Positions 1 through 8,511 of a DNA stretch of 64,000 nucleotides are shown piece by piece. The DNA is taken from contig CAWEVL010000010.1 in assembly GCA_963812525.1 (NCBI GenBank), positions 124,001 through 188,000 on the forward strand, given 5' to 3'. Both the position numbers and the translations under genes were made by a program. The notes below the pieces were generated by a model, which saw nothing but the letters and a program-made list of their open reading frames with translations, made no database searches and was not told where the DNA came from. This stretch comes from Bog-756 sp963812525. GTDB lineage: Bacteria; Actinomycetota; Acidimicrobiia; Acidimicrobiales; RAAP-2. The first letter of the stretch is position 1; each line of letters starts with the position of its first letter.

Positions 1-85
1 ATCTTTCTCTGCTGCTCTCGTTCGTCCATCAGGATGTCCTCTCACAAGGAGATCACCGATGTAAACAACCTCTGTCAGTTTTATA

Positions 86-100
86 TTGTGCCCACGGCAG
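86..100. repeat. Left 15-bp target-site duplication of the IS481-type element
   Basis: These 15 bases (ttgtgcccacggcag) recur exactly at 1422-1436, immediately outside the other end of the insertion sequence. Fifteen bases is within the range known for IS481-family duplications. The sequence is the 3' end of the tRNA-Arg gene plus three flanking bases, so this copy is an orphan tRNA tail. Confidence 0.9.
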
Positions 101-124
101 TGTGCTGGTTCAGGACATAGGAAA
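101..124 (+). repeat. Left terminal inverted repeat (partner 1398-1421)
   Basis: Reading inward from either end gives TGTG, a divergent stretch of about nine bases, then GACATAGGAAA. The TGT terminus is typical of the IS481 family. The right copy is on the opposite strand at 1398-1421. The inner 11-base block is repeated at 137-147 on the left side only, which could be a second transposase-binding site. Confidence 0.8.
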
Positions 125-170
125 GGTGTCTCTCGAGACATAGGAAAGTTCAGATCCTTGATGCTCGGGC

Positions 171-1379
171 ATGTCGAAAGCCCGATTGGTCATCACTGCG
201 GTCATTGTCGAAGGTCGGAGCCAGGCTGAGGTTTCCCGCACCTACGAGGTCTCACCGGGATGGGTCTCCAAGCTGGTCGCTCGGTATCGCTCCGAGGGAG
301 AAACGGCCTTCGAACCCCGGTCCCGACGGCCAAAGACCTCGCCCAACGCAGTGGCGGCGACGGTGGTTGGCCAGATCGTCGAAGTCCGCACGACGCTGGT
401 GGCGGCCGGCCTTGATGCCGGACCGGACACCATCCGGTGGCATCTTGAACACCACCACGGAGTCCGGGTGTCGAGCGCCACCATCAGCCGCTATCTGGCC
501 AAGGCCGGACTGGTTACCCCGCAGCCCCAGAAGAAGCCACGTTCGTCCTACATTCGCTTCGAGGCCGACCAACCCAACGAGTGCTGGCAGTCCGACTTCA
601 CCCACTATCGACTGGTGACGGCGTCTGGTGCCCCCGGCGCCCATGTGGAGATCCTCTCCTGGCTGGATGACCACTCTCGCAAGGCTCTGTCGGTCACGGC
701 TCACCGGCGGATCAGTGGACGGACCGTCCTCGGCTGCTTCCGGGAAGCCGTTGCCATCCATGGGGTTCCGGCCTCGACGTTGACTGACAATGGCATGGTC
801 TTCACTACGCGACTGGCCGGGGGGAAAGGCGGGCGCAACGCTTTCGAATCAGAGCTTCACCGTCTGGGCGTGCACCAGAAGAACTCCCGGCCCAACCATC
901 CGACCACCTGCGGCAAGGTCGAACGATTCCAGCAGACCATGAAGAAGTGGCTGCGGGCCCAACCCCGTCAGCCCTCGTCCATCGACGGGCTCCAGGCCCT
1001 CATCGACGAGTTCGTCGACAACTACAACGAACGCCGGCCCCACCGCTCACTCGCCGAGTCCTCGACACCCACAGCCGCCTACCTGGCCCGTCCGAAGACC
1101 GGTCCAGGGGCCGGCGCATCCGATCCCCACGATCGGGTGCGTCGGGACCGAGTCGACAAGGCCGGGACGGTCACCTTGCGCGTGCACGGCAAGCTCCACC
1201 ACATCGGCGTCGGGCGGATCCGCACCGGAACCCACGTCATCATGCTCATCCACGAGCTCCACGTACGGGTCGTCCAGGCCGCCACCGGCGAGCTACTCCG
1301 GGACTTCACGCTGGACCCGACCAGGGACTATCAGCCAACGGGCGCCCCGAAGGGGCCCGCTCGGCCCAAGAAACCGTGA
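171..1379 (+). CDS. IS481-family DDE transposase
   Basis: A 402-residue transposase that catalyses cut and strand transfer of its element. An N-terminal helix-turn-helix of the IS481/IS3 type (about residues 1-60, with a QAEVSRTYEVSPGWVSKL helix pair) binds the ends. A second winged-helix stretch follows to about residue 115. The RNase H-like rve core has the first acidic residue in QSDFTHY, the second in TDNGM and the glutamate in GKVERFQQTMKKW, followed by the typical YNERRPHRSL block. The C-terminal 80 residues form a small beta-rich tail. Length is normal for the family and no frame break is seen. ATG start 47 bases inside the element end. Confidence 0.93.
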   Translation: MSKARLVITAVIVEGRSQAEVSRTYEVSPGWVSKLVARYRSEGETAFEPRSRRPKTSPNAVAATVVGQIVEVRTTLVAAGLDAGPDTIRWHLEHHHGVRVSSATISRYLAKAGLVTPQPQKKPRSSYIRFEADQPNECWQSDFTHYRLVTASGAPGAHVEILSWLDDHSRKALSVTAHRRISGRTVLGCFREAVAIHGVPASTLTDNGMVFTTRLAGGKGGRNAFESELHRLGVHQKNSRPNHPTTCGKVERFQQTMKKWLRAQPRQPSSIDGLQALIDEFVDNYNERRPHRSLAESSTPTAAYLARPKTGPGAGASDPHDRVRRDRVDKAGTVTLRVHGKLHHIGVGRIRTGTHVIMLIHELHVRVVQAATGELLRDFTLDPTRDYQPTGAPKGPARPKKP

Positions 1380-1421
1380 TCCGCGAGGGTTCGGAAGTTT
1401 CCTATGTCTCGCGAGATCACA

Positions 1422-1436
1422 TTGTGCCCACGGCAG
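1422..1436. repeat. Right 15-bp target-site duplication
   Basis: Exact copy of 86-100. It overlaps the 3' end of the tRNA-Arg gene, so the tRNA keeps its complete acceptor stem despite the insertion. Confidence 0.9.
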
Positions 1437-1497
1437 GATTTGAACCTGCGACACCTCATTTAGGAAACGAGTGCTCTATCCCCTGAGCTACGTGGGC
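1425..1497 (-). tRNA. tRNA-Arg (anticodon CCT)
   Basis: Read on the minus strand, the gene folds as a standard cloverleaf. The seven-base acceptor stem is GCCCACG/CGTGGGC with discriminator A. The D arm is GCTC/GAGC. The anticodon stem is CTCGT/ATGAG around the loop TTCCTAA (anticodon CCT, reading AGG codons). The T arm is GCAGG/CCTGC with loop TTCAAAT. CCA is not encoded. The insertion sequence lies directly downstream, three bases past the discriminator, so transcript 3' processing may now involve IS sequence. A possible -10 box (TAAGGT) lies about 50 bases upstream on the minus strand near 1550. Confidence 0.95.
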
Positions 1498-1900
1498 GGG
1501 ACCCTCGCACGTGACTCATGTTCGAACGTCGAGGCGTGGAGAGACAGGTAACCTTACGTCGCATGGGCTGCCCGGAGCCGCAATCGGGTCGAAGACGACT
1601 GGCGCCGCTGGCCGGCGGTGCCGGGAGGCGACAACGTTGAGCCAAGTCTCCTCCATCGAGGCTGGTCTCCCTCCCCCGGCCGCCAGTAGGTCCGTAACGG
1701 CGTTGGCGTGAGGATGCCTCCCCCCTCCGGCCCTCTCGGACTCGGCTACCGTCGCCGGAACGCCCGCTTCAGACTGACCGATGGGGGAGAGACCGACCGC
1801 CAGGGCGCTGATTCCGGTGCATGGTTGTTCGGGCCTGAGTCCGCCACTCGTAGTCTCGGATCAGGCCGCCGACCGGCCTGGAAAGCGACGTGAGGATGCC
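1498..1900. other. Intergenic region between tRNA-Arg and a small acidic protein gene
   Basis: About 400 bases without a convincing gene. Frames here have no recognisable product and are short. The left part must hold the tRNA promoter (minus strand) and the right part the promoter of the gene starting at 1901. No repeat or conserved RNA was recognised. Confidence 0.5.
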
Positions 1901-2182
1901 ATGAGCGAGAACGACGAATGGTCACCTGACCAGCCATCCGGTTCCGACCCCTTCGAGCAGGGCGACGAGGCACTCGACGAGAAGGCCCAGCTCGACTCCG
2001 GCTTCCTCGAGGCTGTGGAACTGGACCCTTCGCTCGATCCCACCCTCCAGGCCGACCAGCGCGAGCTCGAGGAGGCCGGCGCCGAACTCGACGATCCTGA
2101 GGCCATGGCCACGTTGGACGGGGGGATCGACGACCCCGACGGAGTGGGTGGACCGACCGCATTCAGCGGCCAGCGACGATGA
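1901..2182 (+). CDS. Small acidic hypothetical protein (possible +1 frameshift near the 3' end)
   Basis: A 93-residue, strongly acidic protein rich in Asp, Glu, Pro and Gly, without cysteine, membrane segment or known motif. ATG at 1901 was chosen because acidic composition starts there. As read, it ends GPTAFSGQRR, which is basic and unlike the rest. The next frame continues in the same acidic style for 25 codons (A-S-D-D-E-G-W-D-L-D...D-P-E-V-T) to a stop at 2244-2246. The natural product is therefore probably about 117 residues, and one extra base between about 2150 and 2168 would explain the break. Function unknown. Confidence 0.55.
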   Translation: MSENDEWSPDQPSGSDPFEQGDEALDEKAQLDSGFLEAVELDPSLDPTLQADQRELEEAGAELDDPEAMATLDGGIDDPDGVGGPTAFSGQRR

Positions 2183-2422
2183 GGGCTGGGATCTCGATGC
2201 ACCGATCACGTCCGGCGACGCTGAGACCGACCCCGAGGTCACCTGAGCGGTTGTCGCACAGACGCTGCCTAGGGCCCGATCTCGCAGTCCGGCGGGTCGG
2301 GATCAACGGTCCAGCAGCGCCGGAGCACGGGGTGGCTCGAGGAAAGTCCGATCGACTCACGGACCGGAATGGGCGCCCCTCAGCCTTGGTGGACACCAGA
2401 GCATGGATGACCGACCCGGGGT

Positions 2423-3628
2423 TCAGCCGTCGGTGGGGTCGGGAACCAGCACGCACCGGGTGCCCGAGTAGATGGTCGGCATGCACTTGTTGCAGTGGAT
2501 GCACAGGCCGTCGTCGGCCGAACCCCGCTCCCACCGATTGACCAGGTCTGGCTCCCGCAACAGGGCGCGGGCCATGGCCACGAAGGAGAAGCCATCGGCC
2601 AGCGCCGCCTCCACGGTGTCGAGGCGGTTGATCCCGCCCAGCAGGATGAGCGGCAGGGACAGGGCGCCCAGGAACTGGCGGGCATAGGGAAGGAAATAGG
2701 CCTCCTCGAACGGGTACTCCTGGAGGAACCGTGAGCCCACCACACGGAACCCGGCCCGCAGGGGTGCGGGCAGCGTGGCCGCGAATTCCACCCGGGGGGC
2801 CTCCCCTCGGAACAGGAACATCGGGTTGGACAACGAGCTCCCGCCGGTGAGCTCGAGGGCGTCGAGGGCGCCTTCGGACTCCAGCATCCGTCCGAATTCG
2901 ATGCTCTCCTCCAGCCAGAACCCGCCGTCCACACCGTCGGCCATGTTGAGCTTGGCCGTCACCGCCGCCCGGTCCCCCACCGCATCCCTGACCGCATTGA
3001 CCACCTGCAGCGGGAAGCGGGCCCGGTTGACCAACGAGCCACCCCACTGATCGGTCCGCCGGTTGAGCCTGGGGCTGAGGAAGGCGCTCAGGAGGTAGTT
3101 GTGGCCGAGGTGGATCTCGACGCAGTCGAAGCCGGCCTCGACGGCGACTGCGGCGCCCCGGCGGTACTCCTCGGTGATCCGGGCGATGTCCCGGTCGGTC
3201 ACGGCCCGGGTGATGCCCCCACCGGTATTGAGGCGACGGGTCGGGGCCAGGGACGGCGCCCGGTTGGACCGGGCGTTGGCCACCGGGCCCGCGTGACCGA
3301 TCTGGGCCGAGGCCGCCGCGCCGGCCGCGTGCACGGTGTCGGTGAGCCCCTTGAGGTCGGCCACCTTGTCGTCGGCGAGGAGCACACAGTGCCGGTCGGT
3401 CCGGCCCTCGGGCGAGACGGCCAGATACGCCACCGTGGTCATGGCCACACCACCGGCGGCCATCCGCCGGTGGAAGGCCACCAGGTCGTCGGTGATCGCA
3501 CCCTTGGGACTGGCCCCTTCGAAGGTGGCCGACTTGATGATGCGGTTCTTCAGCGTGACCGGGCCCAGACGGGCCGGTGCGAAGACATCCGGTGCCGGCC
3601 CGTCCACCTGCCGGGGTGCTGCACTCAT
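2423..3628 (-). CDS. Old Yellow Enzyme-family NADH:flavin oxidoreductase
   Basis: A 401-residue FMN TIM-barrel enzyme expected to reduce activated C=C bonds of enones or enoyl thioesters. It opens with FAPARLGPVTLKNRI, which is typical of the family. It carries the substrate-loop motif around VEIHLGHNYLLSAFLSPRLN and the FMN-phosphate region LLGGINRLDTVEAAL. The C-terminus has a cysteine cluster, CIHCNKC followed by a further Cys eleven residues on, resembling the 4Fe-4S site of the 2,4-dienoyl-CoA reductase/trimethylamine dehydrogenase branch. The large NAD(P)-binding C-terminal half of those enzymes is absent. ATG at 3626-3628. Last gene of a leftward three-gene operon; 34 bases separate it from the phosphatase gene upstream. 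Confidence 0.85.
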   Translation of the reverse strand: MSAAPRQVDGPAPDVFAPARLGPVTLKNRIIKSATFEGASPKGAITDDLVAFHRRMAAGGVAMTTVAYLAVSPEGRTDRHCVLLADDKVADLKGLTDTVHAAGAAASAQIGHAGPVANARSNRAPSLAPTRRLNTGGGITRAVTDRDIARITEEYRRGAAVAVEAGFDCVEIHLGHNYLLSAFLSPRLNRRTDQWGGSLVNRARFPLQVVNAVRDAVGDRAAVTAKLNMADGVDGGFWLEESIEFGRMLESEGALDALELTGGSSLSNPMFLFRGEAPRVEFAATLPAPLRAGFRVVGSRFLQEYPFEEAYFLPYARQFLGALSLPLILLGGINRLDTVEAALADGFSFVAMARALLREPDLVNRWERGSADDGLCIHCNKCMPTIYSGTRCVLVPDPTDG

Positions 3629-3662
3629 CTCCGACTCCGTCCCCTCACGCACCGTCCCATGT

Positions 3663-4499
3663 CTACGCCACCCCGGAGACGCCCGCGTCGTGCAGGGCCA
3701 ACATGACCGCATCCGCCAGGTCGGGATGACAGACCACCAGGTCGGGCAGCCACGGGTCCGGCTGCGAGTAGCGCAGCGGCGCGCCGTCCACCCTGGTCGC
3801 GTGAAGCCCCATGGCCAGGGCCACCGCGACCGGGGCGGCGGAGTCCCACTCGTACTGACCACCGGCGTGCACGTAGACCTCGGCCTCGCCGCGAATGACG
3901 GCGGCGATCTTGGCTCCGGCCGAGCCCATGGGCACGGTCTCGGCCCCCAACCGCTCGGCCACCGACGGCACGAACTCGGGTGGGCGGGTCCTGCTCACCA
4001 CCATCCGGGGGACGGGGCGCGGCGGGGAGAGGGTCGGCGGGTGGCCGGTGCCGAGGACCAGGCCCATGGCCGGCAGGGCCACGGCGCCCACGACCGGCTC
4101 CCCGTCGACGGCCAGGGCCACGTGGACGGCCCAGTCCTCCCGACCCTCCGAGTACTCGCGGGTCCCGTCTAGTGGATCGATGATCCACACTCGTCCGGAT
4201 TCGGGTCCCAGTGCCTCCGACTGGTCCGCCTCCTCCGATCGGATCCGGTCGGCGGGGAACCGGTTGGCCAGACGGTCCATGAGCAGCCGGTGTGACCGGC
4301 GGTCTCCCTCACTGCCCAGCGCCTTGCCGGTCAGTTCCCCACCGCACAGCTCGATCAGGACCGCACCGGCCTCGTCGGCCAGCGCAGCGGCGTCCCGGTG
4401 CTCGTCGCCCCACTCCTGGGTCTGGTCCACCAACACCGCTCCCTCGTGCTCGTCACCCGTCGGGCCGGGCGCCCGGCGGGTGACCAGTCTGCCCGACAT
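3663..4499 (-). CDS. Inositol monophosphatase/CysQ-family phosphatase
   Basis: A 278-residue metal-dependent phosphatase. Key residues of the FIG superfamily are visible: EEADQSEAL (first metal ligand Glu), IDPLDGTREY (Asp-Pro-Leu-Asp-Gly-Thr signature) and the C-terminal YEWDSAAPVAVA (WD motif). Within the family it looks closer to 3'(2'),5'-bisphosphate nucleotidases (CysQ), because DGTREYSEGR matches the DGTKEF-like form. Substrate remains an inference. The ATG chosen at 4499 is eight bases after the stop of the upstream SRPBCC gene, indicating co-transcription. Confidence 0.8.
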   Translation of the reverse strand: MSGRLVTRRAPGPTGDEHEGAVLVDQTQEWGDEHRDAAALADEAGAVLIELCGGELTGKALGSEGDRRSHRLLMDRLANRFPADRIRSEEADQSEALGPESGRVWIIDPLDGTREYSEGREDWAVHVALAVDGEPVVGAVALPAMGLVLGTGHPPTLSPPRPVPRMVVSRTRPPEFVPSVAERLGAETVPMGSAGAKIAAVIRGEAEVYVHAGGQYEWDSAAPVAVALAMGLHATRVDGAPLRYSQPDPWLPDLVVCHPDLADAVMLALHDAGVSGVA

Positions 4500-4507
4500 C
4501 GGGGGGT

Positions 4508-5050
4508 TCAGGACCTCCGGCCGTCCGGCGGTCCGATGGTGGACGCCTCCGGACCGAACGCCGCCACGTAGCGTTGGTGCACCTCGGCCCACCGGTCCTC
4601 GGTGGACCGGGCCGGAGGGCGGCCGTCCAACGCTCCGGCCAGGGAGTCGAGGCAGGTATGCCAGCCGGCGGCGTCCCGCGCCGCCTTGCCCAGGTTGTCG
4701 ACCACATCGGTCAGGGTGAAGGTGCAACCCTCCCCGGACGGGGCCACCTCGAACCCGATGGCATCGGTGCCCCAGGTGAACTCGAGTCCCCGCGGCGGGT
4801 CGGCCCGGAGGACCTCGCCGGCGAACGGTGGGTGGGTCCCTTCGGCGGACTCGAATCGGAGTCTTGAGCCGGGCGTCATCAGGTCGCCCACCACCCGTTG
4901 GGGGAACCAGGACACCAGCCGGCCCGGGTCGGAGACCGCCACCCAGACCCTGTCCGCGGGATGGGGGTAGGACCGGGTGAGGCGCACGGTCCGGCTGGCT
5001 CCATCGAGGGTGCCGAGTGCTCCGGAGTCTGCGTCGGGCGACGTCACCAC
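4508..5050 (-). CDS. SRPBCC (AHSA1-like) domain protein
   Basis: About 180 residues of the START/Bet v1-like SRPBCC fold. The core runs from TVRLTRSYPHPADRVWVAVS through FESAEGTHPPFAGEVL and the EFTWGTD strand to the C-terminal helix WHTCLDSLAGALDGRPP. This matches the AHSA1-type (activator of Hsp90 ATPase homologue) group, which binds hydrophobic ligands; no specific ligand can be named. There is no ATG near the conserved start. GTG at 5050 or the next GTG at 5047 fits best, because the divergent thioesterase gene begins at 5109. First gene of the leftward operon. Confidence 0.75.
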   Translation of the reverse strand: MVTSPDADSGALGTLDGASRTVRLTRSYPHPADRVWVAVSDPGRLVSWFPQRVVGDLMTPGSRLRFESAEGTHPPFAGEVLRADPPRGLEFTWGTDAIGFEVAPSGEGCTFTLTDVVDNLGKAARDAAGWHTCLDSLAGALDGRPPARSTEDRWAEVHQRYVAAFGPEASTIGPPDGRRS

Positions 5051-5108
5051 CTCACTATGCCCTGAGCGCCGGAGAGGTGCCACCGCCCGGTGGGTACGCT
5101 CCTCCCTC

Positions 5109-5591
5109 ATGACCGACGCCTCTGACGCGACCACCTCGCCGGCGACCCCCTCCCCGCCCTCGCCAGCGTCCCCGCCCTCGCCGGCCATGACCGCGGCCGA
5201 ACTGCAGGAGATGTTGGACGCCGCCTTTCCCGGCACCGACCTTCCCTACATCGTCGAGTCCATCACCCCCACGACGGCCCGCATGCGTCAGACCATCGGC
5301 CGGCAGGACAGCAGGCCGGGAGGGACCGTCTCGGGCCCCACACTGATGGCCCTGGCCGACTGCGCCGCCTGGATGGTCATCGTGGGCCAGATCGGGCCGG
5401 TGACCCTGTCGGTGACCACCAGCTTCCACATCGACTTCCTCCGGAAGCCGGACCTGGTCGACGTGGTGGCCGACGCCACCCTGCTCAAGCTGGGCCAGCG
5501 GCTCGCCGTGGCCGAGGTGGCCCTCTACTCGGTGGGCAGCGACGCCCTGGTGGCCAAGGCCCAGGTGACCTACTCCATCCCCCCACGGTGA
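5109..5591 (+). CDS. PaaI-type hotdog thioesterase
   Basis: A 160-residue acyl-CoA thioesterase of the hotdog fold. After a Pro/Ser-rich N-terminus (residues 1-26), the domain shows GGTVSGPTLMALADCAAWM, the long hotdog helix with the usual G-x2-A-x-LAD pattern, and then TTSFHIDFLRKP, the typical TV-x-LNI-x-FLRP-like strand. Substrate is unknown. The start could instead be the second ATG at 5187, which would remove the low-complexity leader. A -10-like TACGCT lies eight bases before the first ATG. Divergent from the SRPBCC operon. Confidence 0.82.
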   Translation: MTDASDATTSPATPSPPSPASPPSPAMTAAELQEMLDAAFPGTDLPYIVESITPTTARMRQTIGRQDSRPGGTVSGPTLMALADCAAWMVIVGQIGPVTLSVTTSFHIDFLRKPDLVDVVADATLLKLGQRLAVAEVALYSVGSDALVAKAQVTYSIPPR

Positions 5592-5675
5592 GTGACTCGC
5601 CGCCGAGGCCGTCATTGCGCAGCCCGGTGCGTCCGTGCCAGCATCACGGGACAGCCTTCCAAGGGGGAACCGACC

Positions 5676-7402
5676 ATGCACGACCTCGTCATTCGAGGAG
5701 GAACGGTGATCGACGGGACCGGCGCACCCGCCCGGGTCGCCGACGTGACCGTCGACCGGGGCACGGATCACCGGGGTCGGCTCGTTCGCCGACGAACCGG
5801 CCAACCGCACCGTCGATGCCGAAGGGCTGCTGGTCACACCGGGCTGGGTCGACATCCACACCCACTACGACGGCCAGGCCACGTGGGACGAGGTCCTCGC
5901 CCCCAGTAGCTGGCACGGGGTCACCACCGTCGTGACCGGCAACTGCGGCGTGGGCTTCGCCCCGGCCCGCCCGGACCGGCACGACTGGCTGATCGGTCTG
6001 ATGGAGGGGGTGGAGGACATCCCCGGCACCGCGCTGTCCGAGGGGATGCGGTGGGAGTGGGAGAGCTTCCCCGAGTACCTCGACGCCCTGGATCGGCGGA
6101 AGTGGACCATGGACGTGGGCACGCAGATCGCCCACGGTGCGGTGCGCTCCTACGTCATGGGCGACCGCGGCGCCCGGAACGAGGTGGCCACCCCCGAGGA
6201 CATCGCCACCATGAAGCAATTGGTGAAGGAGGCCATCAGCGCCGGTGCGCTGGGCTTCTCGACCTCGCGGACCATCGCCCACCTCGCCATCGACGGTGAG
6301 CCGGTGCCCGGCACCTTCGCCGCCGAGGACGAGCTGTTCGGCATCGGCAGCGCCCTCGCCGAGCTGAACACCGGGGTGTTCGAGCTGGCGCCCATGGGGT
6401 CGGCCGGCGAGGACATCGTCGGGCCGAAGCAGGAGGTCGACTGGATGCGCCGGCTGTCGGCCGCCATCCACCGTCCGGTGACCTTCGCCCTGCTGCAGGT
6501 GGACGCGGCGCCGGGCCTGTGGCGCGAGCTGATGGACGAGTCGCTGCGGGCCGTCGACGAGGGGGCCGACCTCTGGCCCCAGGTGGCCGGGCGGGCCACC
6601 GGGCTGCTCTCCGGGCATTTCACCACCTACAGCCTCTTCGACCTGATCCCGGCCTACCAGGACCTGAAGGCCGAGCACCTGTCCCCCGAGGCGTTCGTCG
6701 CCGCCCTGCGGACGCCTGCGTTCCGGGAGGCCATCGTCGGATGGGAGCCCCCGGCCGACGCCGAGTCCCGGATGGAACAGGCCTACCGCACCACCTTCGC
6801 CCTGGGCAGCCCTCCGGAGTACGAACCCGGTCCGGAGCGGTCCTTGGCCGGTATCGGGGCCGCCACCGGTCGCACGCCCGCTGGCCGTGGCCTACGACGC
6901 CATGCTCGAGAACGACGGGCAGGGGCTGCTCTACGTGCCCATCCTCAACTACTCGGACGGCGACCTGGGTCCGGCCCGCGAGATGCTGCTCCACCCCCGG
7001 GCCGCCGCCGGGCTGGCCGACGGCGGGGCCCACTGCGGCGTGATCTGCGACGCCGGGCAGCCCACCTTCATGCTGACCCACTGGACCCGTGACCGCGAGC
7101 GGGGCGAGCGGCTGCCCCTCGAGTGGGTGGTCAAGAAGCAGACCCACGACACCGCCCGCCTCTACGGCCTCACCGACCGGGGCACCATCGAGGTCGGGGC
7201 CATGGCCGACATCAACCTGATCGACTACGACAACCTGCAACTGGGCGACCCCACCGTGGTCGATGATCTCCCGGCCCACGGTCGGCGCATCGTGCAGGAC
7301 GCCACCGGCTACGTGGAGACCATCAAGTCGGGGGTCACCACCTTCGCCGACGGCAAGGAGACCGGCGCCCGGCCCGGCGCCCTGCTGCGCGGGTCCCGCT
7401 GA
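5676..7402 (+). CDS. N-acyl-D-amino-acid deacylase-family amidohydrolase, interrupted by two single-base frameshifts
   Basis: Joined across two breaks, this is a protein of about 575 residues, the normal size for the D-aminoacylase group of metal-dependent amidohydrolases that strip acyl groups from D-amino acids. Conserved parts are present in order: the N-terminal VIRGGTVIDGTG, the metal-binding WVDIHTHYDGQ, TGNCGVGFAP, FSTSRTIAHL, and the late GGAHCGVICDAGQPTFMLTHW. Reading shifts once at 5765-5766 (an extra G in acggatc) and once at 6877-6879 (an extra C in gcccgct). Removing one base at each place restores one continuous frame. Strong ribosome site AAGGGGG before ATG 5676. Confidence 0.8.
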
Positions 7403-7453
7403 CACCGGCGTCGTCCACCCGCTCGGCCCGGATCGGAGGCCGGGCGAAGAGGC

Positions 7454-7912
7454 TCAGCTCGGCCCGGCCGGGTGGCCCGACGTGCCGACGGTGGTCCCGT
7501 CCGTCCGGTCGGGTCCACCGGGGTCGCCCCCGGCCCCGGTGGCCAGCTCGACCTGCATCTGCTGGTAGACCCGGTGCTCGACGAAGAAGGCCAGGGTGGG
7601 GACGAACCCCGCCGCCACCACCACCACGATCCGTCCCAGCCTCCAGTGGGCCCGGCGGGCCAGGTCGGCCGCGGTGATCAGATAGACGATGTAGAGGTAG
7701 CCGTGGATGGGCGCCACGATCTCCGCCTCCCGCTTCACGCCGGCTCCCAGGACCTGGGCGATGACGATGACGGTGAGGAGGAGGAGGGCGGTGCCGACCA
7801 CGAAGGCCATCACCCGGTAGCGGATCAGGGCGCCGTGCATGTCGTCCTCGCCGCCCCCGGCGGCGACCGACGGCCGGCCGGCCGCTCCGGGACGGCGGAT
7901 GGCGGCGGTCAC
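7454..7912 (-). CDS. DUF3817 integral membrane protein
   Basis: A 152-residue membrane protein with three hydrophobic segments: VMAFVVGTALLLLTVIVIAQV, the HGYLYIVYLITAADLA stretch, and the IVVVVAAGFVPTLAFFVEH stretch. This matches the DUF3817 family (Rv1342c in Mycobacterium tuberculosis), of unknown function. GTG at 7912 overlaps the stop of the upstream gene by four bases (GTGA), so the pair is translationally coupled. The Mycobacterium homologue has the same partner, lprD. The C-terminal 30 residues are Gly/Pro-rich and variable. Confidence 0.8.
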   Translation of the reverse strand: MTAAIRRPGAAGRPSVAAGGGEDDMHGALIRYRVMAFVVGTALLLLTVIVIAQVLGAGVKREAEIVAPIHGYLYIVYLITAADLARRAHWRLGRIVVVVAAGFVPTLAFFVEHRVYQQMQVELATGAGGDPGGPDRTDGTTVGTSGHPAGPS

Positions 7913-8375
7913 CGGTTGCCGGCGGCCGACTCGGTGTCGGACCGGCTCAGCTCGGCCAGGTACCGGTTGTAGGCGGCCAGTCGGGCCGCCTCTTCCGGGG
8001 TCTGGTCGGTGAACCGCTCGTGCCGGGCCGGTGCACCCTCGGCCCCGCCGAGCGGGCGGCGATGGCCACGTTCCTCTTCCGGCCACCGGTCAGGGCCCAA
8101 CCGGGCTGGGTGTGGTCGCCCTCGGATCCCGGCTCGACGGCGGCGACCGGCAGGACCCGGCGGGTCACCGCCGTGGTCTGGTCGTGGATGAGCTGCCACC
8201 AGACGTAGACGGCGTACCCGGCAAACAGTGGCCACTCGAAGGTGTAGGCCCAGCTCAGCGTGTTGCCGGCCAGGGCCCGACTCAGCTGCCACCACGTCAG
8301 CCAGGCGAAGGCGGGGAGCAGGATGAGCAGGGTCGCGTGCATGCCGATGCACCGGGGTGTGAAGTAGCGGCCCAC
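7909..8375 (-). CDS. LprD-like small membrane protein, one-base frameshift
   Basis: An N-terminal membrane segment (MHATLLILLPAFAWLTWWQL) leads into NTLSWAYTFEWPLFAGYAVYVWW. This pattern is seen in the actinobacterial LprD-like family encoded next to DUF3817 proteins. The C-terminus EEAARLAAYNRYLAELSR is in another frame. One missing base near 8043-8050, probably in a C run, separates the two; restoring it gives about 155 residues. GTG at 8375 is preceded by TACGAT six bases upstream, which suggests a leaderless transcript. Function unknown. Confidence 0.7.
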
Positions 8376-8511
8376 GGTTCCATCGTACCGTCGGACCCCC
8401 TCCGCTCCCATTCGGGCCCGGCCCACGGCGTCCGGCGCCCCCACGGCGTCGGCCGACCCGGTGCACGGCGGCCGACCCGAGCAGTCGACCGACACTCGCT
8501 AGCGTCATCCC

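Larger units (their letters stand above)
101..1421. mobile_element. Complete IS481-family insertion sequence
   Basis: A 1.32-kb element with one transposase gene, imperfect terminal inverted repeats (101-124 and 1398-1421, both starting TGTG and sharing GACATAGGAAA) and a perfect 15-bp flanking direct repeat. All parts needed for mobility look intact and the target duplication has no mismatch, so the insertion is probably recent. It sits exactly at the 3' end of tRNA-Arg(CCT). The left end carries a second copy of the GACATAGGAAA motif at 137-147. Confidence 0.9.

Noticed and set aside
5676..7402. True pseudogene call for the amidohydrolase
   Set aside because: Each break is a single base, everything else is intact, and similar indels affect the essential murA, so sequencing error is more likely.
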